Position numbers and translations under genes: made by a program
In this document: positions 1 through 6,800 of the stretch, in pieces
How the letters are laid out: the number at the start of each line of letters is the position of its first letter
Position numbering within the stretch: the first letter of the stretch is position 1
The notes under the pieces: model-generated
The model's database searches: none
What the model saw: the letters and a program-made list of their open reading frames with translations, nothing else
What the model was told of the DNA's origin: nothing
NCBI GenBank assembly: GCA_937952875.1
Contig: CALFDI010000299.1
Span: 1 to 10,099 of the forward strand
Direction: 5' to 3'
Length of the DNA: 10,099 nt
Origin: an uncultured Verrucomicrobiales bacterium
Lineage (GTDB): Bacteria; Verrucomicrobiota; Verrucomicrobiia; Verrucomicrobiales; Akkermansiaceae

Positions 1-575
1 CTGGCGTGCTTATCCCAGGAGGCTTCGGCGATCGCGGCATCGAAGGAAAAATACTAGCCGCACAGTATGCGAGAGAAAATAACATCCCATACTTTGGCAT
101 CTGCCTCGGTATGCAGATCGCCACCATAGAATTCGCTCGAAATGTCTGCGGTCTAGAAGGAGCTTGCTCCACGGAATTCGATGACGAGAAAATCGACGTG
201 AAAACACCACATCCTGTGATCTCTCTACAAGAGGAACAGCAAGGAATCGAAGATATGGGCGGCACTATGCGTCTCGGCCTTAGCGACTCTATTATCATAG
301 AAGGCACCCTCGCTCACAAGCTCTATGGAACGACAAAGATTCAGGAACGTCATCGCCATAGATTTGAATTCAATCCGGCTTACCGTGAACAGATGGAGAA
401 CCAAGGCCTCGTCATATCTGCAGTCAGTTCAGAAGAGGGTCTCGTCGAAATTGTCGAAGTGCCAGACCATCCATTCTACATCGGGGCACAGTATCATCCA
501 GAGTTCCTCTCGAAGCCGAATCACCCGCACCCACTCTTCTCAGGATTCGTAGCAGCATCGCTAGCTGCTAAATAA
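1..575 (+). CDS. pyrG: CTP synthase, C-terminal glutaminase part (5' end cut by window edge)
   Basis: CTP synthase makes CTP from UTP, ATP and glutamine in the cytoplasm, the last step of de novo pyrimidine nucleotide synthesis. About 190 residues are visible, in the frame starting at base 3. They cover most of the class I glutamine amidotransferase domain of a protein usually near 540 residues. The oxyanion-loop motif [12 protein letters not shown] opens the fragment. The nucleophile elbow GICLGMQ puts the catalytic Cys at bases 102-104. The motif QYHPEF supplies the catalytic His (495-497) and Glu (501-503). HRHRFEFN, also conserved in the family, lies between them. The N-terminal synthetase domain is outside the window. 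The next gene on the same strand starts 14 bases after the TAA stop, so the two are probably co-transcribed. Identification is firm; only the start is missing. Confidence 0.97.
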   Translation, partial: GVLIPGGFGDRGIEGKILAAQYARENNIPYFGICLGMQIATIEFARNVCGLEGACSTEFDDEKIDVKTPHPVISLQEEQQGIEDMGGTMRLGLSDSIIIEGTLAHKLYGTTKIQERHRHRFEFNPAYREQMENQGLVISAVSSEEGLVEIVEVPDHPFYIGAQYHPEFLSKPNHPHPLFSGFVAASLAAK

Positions 576-589
576 ACCCCCATCACACC

Positions 590-1663
590 ATGTATGGACA
601 ACATCTTCTGCTAGGGTTAGCTGGGCCAGAACTCACACCAGAAGATGTCTCTCTTCTTAAAAAGGTCTCTCCAGCTGGAGTCATTCTTTTTACGAGGAAT
701 ATCGTCTCTCCACAGCAGACACGGAAACTCACTGATGATCTCCGTGATCTACTAGAGGAAGATATCATCATAGCGATCGATCAGGAAGGTGGCCGTGTCA
801 CTCGAACGAAGGATATGGCGCCAGCTGGACCGAGCGCCAGCCAGCTTAGGAAGTCTGGCAAGACTCACCACGCCGCGCAGCATGGCCACCTCACAGGGTC
901 CATGCTCGCCCAACTGGGAATTAATCTGAATTTCGCACCTGTCTTAGACATCGCCTTTGACGATTCCCTTTTCTCATCTCTCCCAGAGCGATGCTATGGG
1001 ACGAATTCTCAGGAAGTGATCAATCACGCAGGCATGTTCAACCGCTGGATGCGGAAACACAAAGTCCTCTCTTGCGGGAAGCACTTCCCCTCCTGCTCCC
1101 ATGCAGCAGTAGACCCTCATCACGATCTGCCTCAGAGCGCAGTCACGAAGGATCAGATGCTAGCGAATGACCTCCTTCCCTACACCGCGCTCATGCCAGA
1201 ACTCGATTCTCTCATGACGTGCCACGTTCATTTCTCAGAACTCGATCCTCAAGAACCTGGCCTCCCTGCGAGCCTGTCGAAAAACATCATCACTCAACTA
1301 CTACGAGGGCAGTTGGGATTCGATCATCATCTCGTCTTTACGGACGATCTCGACATGGGCGCGATCGTGAACACCTACGGGCGTGGAGAAGATCTGAAGC
1401 GCGCCATTTTAGCAGGAAATGACATCGGGCTCATCTGTCACGATATGCATACGGCTGTAGATGCTCTCACGCATCTCAAAGACATTCCGCAAGACATCGT
1501 CGATGATACCGAGAAGCGCATCAAACGCTTTAAGAAAAAGATGAAATACCCTCCAGCGTTTGACACAGATCGTTGGCAGAGAATCTGCGATGAAGTCGTT
1601 GAGCTGAATGCACATTTCGATGCCGAAGAAGGCACAGGCTTCTCACAAGTCGCCGAGTTTTAA
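590..1663 (+). CDS. nagZ: Glycoside hydrolase family 3, NagZ-like beta-N-acetylhexosaminidase
   Basis: The 357-residue protein is a single-domain GH3 TIM barrel. NagZ enzymes remove N-acetylglucosamine from muropeptides during cell-wall recycling, and that is the likely role here. No signal peptide is visible, which fits a cytoplasmic enzyme. Visible motifs are GVILFTRN (residues 30-37), IDQEGGRVTR in the substrate-binding loop, KHFP at 164-167, an Asp-x-His pair at D175/H177 (the NagZ-type acid/base dyad) and VFTDDLDMGA with the probable nucleophile D252. These positions are close to those of E. coli NagZ (K163/H164, D174/H176, D248). One oddity is that the usual Gly-His-Gly after KHFP is Ser-Cys-Ser (168-170), so the flexible catalytic loop differs although the dyad is kept. 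The ATG lies 14 bases after pyrG and no Shine-Dalgarno sequence precedes it. The family is certain; muropeptide specificity is inferred. Confidence 0.88.
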   Translation: MYGQHLLLGLAGPELTPEDVSLLKKVSPAGVILFTRNIVSPQQTRKLTDDLRDLLEEDIIIAIDQEGGRVTRTKDMAPAGPSASQLRKSGKTHHAAQHGHLTGSMLAQLGINLNFAPVLDIAFDDSLFSSLPERCYGTNSQEVINHAGMFNRWMRKHKVLSCGKHFPSCSHAAVDPHHDLPQSAVTKDQMLANDLLPYTALMPELDSLMTCHVHFSELDPQEPGLPASLSKNIITQLLRGQLGFDHHLVFTDDLDMGAIVNTYGRGEDLKRAILAGNDIGLICHDMHTAVDALTHLKDIPQDIVDDTEKRIKRFKKKMKYPPAFDTDRWQRICDEVVELNAHFDAEEGTGFSQVAEF

Positions 1664-1675
1664 CGGCGTAACGGC

Positions 1676-1699
1676 TGGTGTGACGACTTTAGTCGTCAT
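1676..1699 (+). repeat. REP-like palindrome, copy 1 (left side)
   Basis: The core TGACGACTTTAGTCGTCA (1681-1698) folds as a 7-base stem with a TTTA loop. Bases 1676-1699 are a perfect reverse complement of 2337-2360. The stop codon of the transposase (1696-1698 on the minus strand) lies in the distal arm of the stem. The palindrome begins 12 bases after the nagZ stop, so it may also serve as a hairpin terminator or as mRNA end protection for nagZ. Confidence 0.85.
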
Positions 1700-2316
1700 T
1701 CCGCTTCCCACAGATAATATTGCCCTTCACCTAACCGAGCCTTCTCAGGATTATTCCGAATGTAGCGAACACATCGATGATAATGCGCACTATCGCGAAT
1801 AATCCGGTCAAAATATCCTTTTTGCCATAGAGAACCACTTACCTGCAGCTCACGATTTACTACTATCGAGGTATTTCCCTTAATGCCCTGCATCGTCTTC
1901 GCTAAAGATCCTCTGAGTTTAGAAACGACCATATGCACGTGATTCGGCATTATCACGAAAGCGTTTAAAGAATAATCGAAACCATTTTTATCTAAGAAGA
2001 TATCAGCAACTAGAGAATTTAAACGAGGATTTCGAAACACGCTCTTCCCATAGCCTTTATCCAACCACTTCTCGATCTTGAGAGAAAAGCGTTCGTTGTA
2101 TTCAGCTTCGTCCTCATCACTCCATGGTTTTGGATAACGGCTAAGCCACATTTTCTTTTCTAACTCGAGCTTTCGTAATGCTTCTTTGGGAATCGAGTCA
2201 GCGAGTCGGAATGTTATGAAATATGAAACTCCGTCTTGATCCCAATGAGGTAAGCCAACGGAGTGCGATTTTGTGATTTTCCCGAGGTTATTGAAGTATT
2301 TATCGGGGGCAGGCAT
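1696..2316 (-). CDS. REP-associated tyrosine transposase (RAYT, Y1/HUH family)
   Basis: RAYTs are single-copy, domesticated relatives of IS200/IS605 transposases. They nick and join single-stranded DNA at REP palindromes. The 206-residue protein has an N-terminal strand with SYFITFRL (31-38), the HUH-type metal-binding motif in VIMPNHVHMVV (H126-x-H128), and the RAYT-typical stretch LWQKGYFDRIIRD, where Y168 is the likely nucleophile. It ends with the YIRNNPEKA motif (185-193). The length is normal for the family and I see no frameshift, so it is probably intact. The ATG at 2314-2316 is preceded by no Shine-Dalgarno sequence. Only 20 bases separate it from the middle palindrome, so transcription probably comes from within the palindrome region or by read-through from pdxH upstream. 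The TGA stop falls inside the left palindrome. The sequence is richer in A+T than its neighbours. Confidence 0.9.
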   Translation of the reverse strand: MPAPDKYFNNLGKITKSHSVGLPHWDQDGVSYFITFRLADSIPKEALRKLELEKKMWLSRYPKPWSDEDEAEYNERFSLKIEKWLDKGYGKSVFRNPRLNSLVADIFLDKNGFDYSLNAFVIMPNHVHMVVSKLRGSLAKTMQGIKGNTSIVVNRELQVSGSLWQKGYFDRIIRDSAHYHRCVRYIRNNPEKARLGEGQYYLWEAE

Positions 2317-2336
2317 TTGAAATGTTGATTTTTATT

Positions 2337-2360
2337 ATGACGACTAAAGTCGTCACACCA
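2337..2360 (-). repeat. REP-like palindrome, copy 2 (inverted relative to copy 1)
   Basis: Bases 2337-2360 are the exact reverse complement of 1676-1699, 24 bases without a mismatch. The core is TGACGACTAAAGTCGTCA (2338-2355). The copy lies 20 bases upstream of the transposase ATG. With copy 3 it forms an inverted pair separated by 8 bases, like the paired REPs called BIMEs in enterobacteria. Confidence 0.85.
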
Positions 2361-2368
2361 ACTAATAC

Positions 2369-2394
2369 GGAGCGACGACTTGAGTCGTCATTCC
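2369..2394 (+). repeat. REP-like palindrome, copy 3 (same orientation as copy 1)
   Basis: This copy has the core CGACGACTTGAGTCGTCATT. It matches copy 1 (1677-1702) at 23 of 26 positions; the differences are at the third, fifth and fourteenth bases. It ends one base before the pdxH stop codon (2396-2398, minus strand), so a transcript leaving pdxH would form this hairpin at once. A role in terminating pdxH or protecting its mRNA end is plausible. Confidence 0.8.
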
Positions 2395-2395
2395 A

Positions 2396-3028
2396 TCAAG
2401 GTGAAAGTCTCACAGCATTCCAAACATCACCATCGCGCCGATACTCAAAGCGATCATGCACGCGGCCTGGTCCACCTTGCCAGAATTCAATCGTGTCTGG
2501 TCTGACGAGATATCCACCCCAGAAGTCTGGCAACGGAATATCCTTTCCTTCGAACTGTGCTTCCAGCTCTTTCAGTCCATTTTCTAAGACCTCACGATTC
2601 TCTATATCTGAACTCTGCTCACTCACCCAGGCGCCCAACTGACTTTCGCGAGGACGTGTTACAAAGTAGGCTTGGCTTTCCTCGCGACTGACCTTTTCCA
2701 CACGGCCACGGATAATAACTTGGCGCTCTAGATCGATCCATGGGAAGAGGAGGCACACTTGATCATTTTCCTGCATCATCTTGGCCTTCCGGCTCAGATA
2801 ATTTGAATAAAACACAAATCCCCGCTCATCTACCGTCTTGAGCAGGACTGTTCGCTGCAGAGGTTGTCCATCCTTACTCACTGTAGCGAGTGTCATGGCA
2901 TTTCCTTCATGCACATAGCCTTTTGCCTCTGCATACCACTTTTCAAAAAACTCAATCGGGCACTTGGTCAAGTCTGACCGTCTTAACGTGCCACGCGTGT
3001 AACTTTTGCGTTCATCTGCTAAATTCAT
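2396..3028 (-). CDS. pdxH: Pyridoxamine 5'-phosphate oxidase
   Basis: PdxH is the FMN-dependent enzyme that oxidises pyridoxine or pyridoxamine 5'-phosphate to pyridoxal 5'-phosphate (PLP). From ATG 3028 the protein has 210 residues; E. coli PdxH has 218. Hallmarks in order are YTRGTLRRSDL (10-20), RTVLLK (59-64), the FMN/substrate stretch FYSNYLSRKA, LLFPWIDLERQV (93-104), RPRESQLGAWVSEQSS (125-140), FWGGYLVRPDTIEFWQGG (169-186) and RVHDRF, whose R189 and H191 match the active-site Arg/His pair. It ends in the conserved RLSP. I prefer the ATG at 3028 over an in-frame TTG at 3064: the family homology starts just after it, and the TTG would leave only six bases after the upstream stop. No well-placed Shine-Dalgarno sequence is seen; a GAGG sits 14 bases away. 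The gene lies 42 bases downstream of the PAS-AraC gene, probably in one transcript with it. Confidence 0.96.
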   Translation of the reverse strand: MNLADERKSYTRGTLRRSDLTKCPIEFFEKWYAEAKGYVHEGNAMTLATVSKDGQPLQRTVLLKTVDERGFVFYSNYLSRKAKMMQENDQVCLLFPWIDLERQVIIRGRVEKVSREESQAYFVTRPRESQLGAWVSEQSSDIENREVLENGLKELEAQFEGKDIPLPDFWGGYLVRPDTIEFWQGGPGRVHDRFEYRRDGDVWNAVRLSP

Positions 3029-3070
3029 AGTAAAAGAGGATACCTCAAGAATCCAATCGTGCAATTCCCT

Positions 3071-3823
3071 TTAACTCTTGCGATACGCACCTGGAGGACA
3101 ACCGACTGCTTGCTTAAACTGGCGCGTAAGGGAAGATTGCTCGCTATAGCCGCATTCAAAGGCAATCTCAGCAATGGATTTATCTGTCTGCCGCAGCAAA
3201 CGCGCGGCCTTCTCAATGCGTAACTTCCGCACATACTGGGCAACACCGAGTTTAAAGAAACGCTTCATACGTCGCTCTAACTGTTTCGGCGTCACCTCTG
3301 CTACTTTGGCAAGACTCGCTGTCGTCAACTCTTGATCGAGATGCGCATGAACATGATCGACCACTCGCCTGAGGCCAGACATGGTCACATCTCCCTCGCT
3401 CGGCATTTGTAAATCTCGAGAAATAGACACCAGCCCTGTGATCTCACCAGCGTCATCTTTCAGCGGGAACTTGCTCGCCAGATACCACCCCAGCGCCCCG
3501 GTTTTACTCGAAATGAGTTCTAGGCGATTTGTGATCTCTCCTTGGCCAGATAGAACCTCTTCATCTTGTATCGTATAGACCTCAGCCAACTCGGCCGGAA
3601 ACAACTGAGATGCGGTCTTTCCAATCACCTCATCTTCAGAGCTAAGGCCTAGGCGCTCAGCAAAGGCCAAGTTCGCAGAGCGATACACCTGAGCACGGTC
3701 TTTAATGCAAAAGACAATATCAGGGATGACCCGAAAGATCTGTTCTACGACCTCATTATTCACGCCCAGTGTTTTAGCTATAAAATCCACACATTTGACA
3801 CTCTTTTTTACAGCTTCGTTCAC
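3071..3823 (-). CDS. PAS-domain AraC-family transcription regulator
   Basis: The 250-residue protein joins an N-terminal PAS sensor domain (about residues 25-140, with IPDIVFCIKDR and a final ITGLVSISRDL strand) to a C-terminal AraC-type double helix-turn-helix (about 150-250). The AraC signature is IAEIAFECGYSEQSSLTRQF followed by GCPPGAYRKS at the end. No membrane segment or phosphorylation domain is seen, so it is a soluble one-component regulator; its PAS ligand is unknown. The start is GTG at 3823, because an upstream ATG (3835-3837) is in another frame and soon stops. The gene is divergent from putA across 55 bases and is followed by pdxH in the same direction. This makes it the natural candidate for controlling putA, itself, or pdxH; the targets are inferred from position only. 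Confidence 0.92.
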   Translation of the reverse strand: MNEAVKKSVKCVDFIAKTLGVNNEVVEQIFRVIPDIVFCIKDRAQVYRSANLAFAERLGLSSEDEVIGKTASQLFPAELAEVYTIQDEEVLSGQGEITNRLELISSKTGALGWYLASKFPLKDDAGEITGLVSISRDLQMPSEGDVTMSGLRRVVDHVHAHLDQELTTASLAKVAEVTPKQLERRMKRFFKLGVAQYVRKLRIEKAARLLRQTDKSIAEIAFECGYSEQSSLTRQFKQAVGCPPGAYRKS

Positions 3824-3878
3824 TGTTATGGAATCATACGGTCAAGACAGATCGCCATCATTAAGCTAGCTTGAAGGA
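3824..3878. promoter_or_regulatory. Divergent intergenic region with a 10-base palindrome
   Basis: These 55 bases must carry the putA 5' leader and probably upstream elements for the GTG-started regulator. They hold a perfect palindrome AAGCTAGCTT at 3863-3872, which extends to 12 of 14 matching positions at 3861-3874. It lies six bases before the putA ATG, overlapping the site where a ribosome would bind. I see no convincing paired -35/-10 on either strand. AraC proteins more often bind direct repeats, so the palindrome may belong to another factor or be chance. Confidence 0.35.
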
Positions 3879-6800
3879 ATGTCTGATACTTCTTCCTCTG
3901 CTCTCCAAAACGAAGCGCCTGACCTCGTCGATCAGGCATGTAAACTCGCTGCAGACCTTTTAAAATCAGCGATTTCTGCGCGCACAGCCGAAGAGAAGGC
4001 TGAAGCGAAGAAGATGACACGCCTGCTAGCAGATACGAATGGGAAAGAGCTGACCTTCCACCTAGCAGACGAAGTCTTCCGCCCACCAACGCATCGGCTT
4101 CAGGCCCAGACATTCCGCAGGCTCGTCTCTACATACGGAGCACCTGACTACCTCACAGGCACGCAGCGATTCCTCATGAAGACAGGGGCTCTCGCCTCGC
4201 ACGCATTCCCATGGATCGTGATGCCTGCAGTGACAGCACAGATACGGAAAGATTCACAGCGAGTCATTCTCCCACGCGAAGATGAGAAACTCGGCGCATA
4301 TTTTCAATCTCGCGAACGTGTGAATGTCAATCTACTCGGCGAAGCGATTCTCGGCGAAACAGAAGCGGAAAAGCGTCTCCAGCAAAACATCGTTCTACTA
4401 GAAAAACCAAACTGCACATATCTCTCTGTTAAAATTTCCTCCATCTTCTCGCAGATCAATTTACTCGATCAAGAGGGAACACTCTCGACGATCTGCGATC
4501 GCCTACGCCGACTCTACCGTGCCGCGATATCAGCCTCACCGGATAAGCCTAAGTTTATCAATCTCGATATGGAAGAGTATCGGGATCTGGATCTCACTTA
4601 CCACGCATTCCGTCAGACACTCAGCGAGCCTGAATTTGAAAACTTGGAAGCCGGAATTGTCCTCCAAGCCTATCTACCAGATTCATACGAAGTTTTAAAA
4701 GAACTCACCACCTGGGCTAAGACACGGCCTGCATCGATCAAGGTCCGCATCGTCAAAGGGGCGAACCTCGCCATGGAAAAAGTGGAAGCGTCACACCATG
4801 ACTGGCCGCAAGCTCCCTACACTGAAAAAGTCGATGTCGATGCCAACTACAAGCGCATGCTACACTTCGCCTGCCAGCCCGAGAATGCTGAAAAAGTCCG
4901 CGTTGGCGTCGCGTCACACAATCTTTTCGACATCGCCTATGCACTCCTCCTCAGATCCCATTACAAAGTCGAGGATCGAGTCGAGCTAGAGATGTTAGAA
5001 GGGATGGCGAATGATCAGGCCCGCGTCATCAGTGAAGCTCATTCACCCGTTCTCTTCTATGCTCCGATCGTGCGCCAAGATGACTTTCACTCAGCCATCG
5101 CTTATCTCGTGCGGCGTTTAGATGAGAACACGTCCGAAGAAAACTTTCTCGCTCACGTCTTTTCCATGACTCCAGGCGATAAAGCGTGGCAAGAGCAAGA
5201 GAAACGCTTTCGCGATGCCTATGCGAAAATGGATACAGTCTTCTCTGGAGCTCGACGCCAACAAGACAGACACCAGCCAGTTCATGCGCCCTCACAGTTC
5301 GAGAACTCACCAGAAACTGACTGGACACTTCCTGCGAACCGTCAATGGCTGAGCGAATCAATCCAAAACTACTCAGAGCCGGAGGTCCCAGGACTAGCGA
5401 CATTAGAGCAAGTCGAAACAGCTCTCGAGACTGCACAGGCGGCGCAACCGCTCGGTGACCCTGCGACAACACTACGCAAAGTCGCCCTAGAGCTAGAAGC
5501 TGCACGTGGACGCCTCATCGCAACGATGCGCCTAGATGCAGCGAAGCGTCCCTTCGAGTCAGATGTCGAAGTCTCGGAAGCTGTCGACTTCGCTAACTAT
5601 TATGCAGACAGTATTACTGCACCTGGCTTTTCAGATGGCACAGATGCCACACCGATCGGGACAGTTGTGATCACACCGCCGTGGAATTTCCCCTGTGCCA
5701 TTCCATGTGGAGGTATTCTAGCAGCACTCGTGGCGGGGAATCCAGTTATTATAAAGCCTGCACCAGAGACGATTCTCACTGCATGGGAGATGGTCCAGTG
5801 CCTCTGGTCAGCCGGAGTCCCGCGTGATCTCCTACAGTTCCTCCCCTGCCCGGACAACGAAGTAGGCCAAGCTCTCGTCTCCTCGGAAAAAGTCGCTGCT
5901 GTTATTCTCACCGGTGGATCTGAGACCGCAGATCTTTTCCAATCATGGAATCCACAGCTAAACTTATTCGCAGAGACATCTGGAAAAAATGCTCTCATCA
6001 TCACAGCAGCTTCAGATCCCGATCTCGCGATCAAGGACCTCGTTAAGTCTGCCTTCGGCCATGCAGGTCAGAAGTGTTCTGCTGCGTCGCTTGCCCTGAT
6101 TCAGGCTGAGGTCTATGACTCGCCATCTTTCTTATCAGCTCTGAAGGACGCTGCAGAGTCACTCCCTGTCGGCCCTGCAACTGATCCAGCAGCGATCGTA
6201 ACACCGCTTATCCGTGAAGCTGGGCCCGATCTCCATCGCGGACTAACTCAGTTAGATGAGGGCGAATCATGGTTACTAGAGCCTAAACAACTCTCAGAAA
6301 CGCTCTGGACCCCAGGCATCCGCATCGGCGTAAAGGCTGGCTCATGGATTCATAAAACCGAACTCTTTGGCCCTGTCCTCTCTATCATTCGAGTCGCCGA
6401 TTTAGATGAAGCAATTGCTGTTCAGAATTCATCAGACTTCGGCCTAACAGGTGGACTACATTCTCTCGATCCAGATGAAATCTCTCTCTGGAGAGAGAAA
6501 GTCGAAGTCGGAAACGCCTACATAAATCGCCCAATTACTGGAGCCATCGTAAGACGCCAACCCTTCGGCGGCTGGAAGAGGTCATCAGTGGGCCCAGGAG
6601 CTAAGGCAGGCGGACCAAACTATGTAAGCCAATTTTCTCACTGGACCGAAGCCAAGCTTCCAAACTCATCTGCTAAATTAAGCCCAACAGTGACAACGCT
6701 TCTGAGTAAGCTCATCGCACAGCTCCCAGACCATAAAGAGCGCCTCACTGCTGCCGCTAAGAGCTACGCTTACTGGTGGCAGGAAGAGTTTTCTCAGAGT

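Larger units (their letters stand above)
1676..2394. mobile_element. RAYT transposase with flanking REP palindromes
   Basis: This island consists of a RAYT gene and three copies of one palindrome: one at its 3' end and two at its 5' end. It fills the gap between convergent nagZ (stop at 1663) and pdxH (stop codon at 2396-2398) without breaking either. Hand counts of two 60-base rows inside it (1921-1980 and 1981-2040) give about 38% and 32% G+C, against about 60% in one putA row (5401-5460). That suggests a foreign or differently evolving insert. The outer two palindromes (1677-1702 and 2369-2394) share one orientation, as the end hairpins of IS200/IS605-type elements do; the middle one is inverted. 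The outer limits are inferred from the palindromes. No target-site duplication is expected for HUH transposases, and I looked for none in detail. Confidence 0.75.

Noticed and set aside
168..170. The empty entry in the findings list with these numbers
   Set aside because: These numbers are residue positions of the NagZ Ser-Cys-Ser loop, not base positions; the observation is given properly at bases 1079-1132 and the empty entry carries no claim.
1676..2394. Three palindrome copies considered as a CRISPR array
   Set aside because: Spacing is irregular (hundreds of bases versus 8), orientation alternates, there are no uniform spacers or cas genes, and a RAYT gene explains the repeats.
3062..3064. 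In-frame TTG as an alternative pdxH start, giving 222 residues
   Set aside because: The extra 12 residues have no match to the family, the TTG would leave six bases after the regulator stop, and the ATG at 3028 fits the conserved N-terminus and length.
3795..3800. TTGACA, a perfect -35 hexamer on the plus strand inside the 5' end of the regulator gene
   Set aside because: No acceptable -10 hexamer lies 16-18 bases downstream; the nearest AT-rich candidate (3824-3829) is 23 bases away, so I do not call a putA promoter.
3826..4113. Open frame of 95 codons on the minus strand across the putA start and the divergent gap
   Set aside because: It overlaps putA antisense, would occupy the only upstream space of two divergent genes, and has no recognisable motif.
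5029..5505. Open frame of 158 codons on the minus strand inside putA
   Set aside because: It lies wholly within the well-supported putA coding sequence and its translation shows no recognisable motif; it is a reverse-frame shadow.
5600..6034. Open frame of 144 codons on the minus strand inside putA
   Set aside because: It is antisense to the conserved aldehyde dehydrogenase core, whose constraint explains the absence of stops; the protein has no family features.
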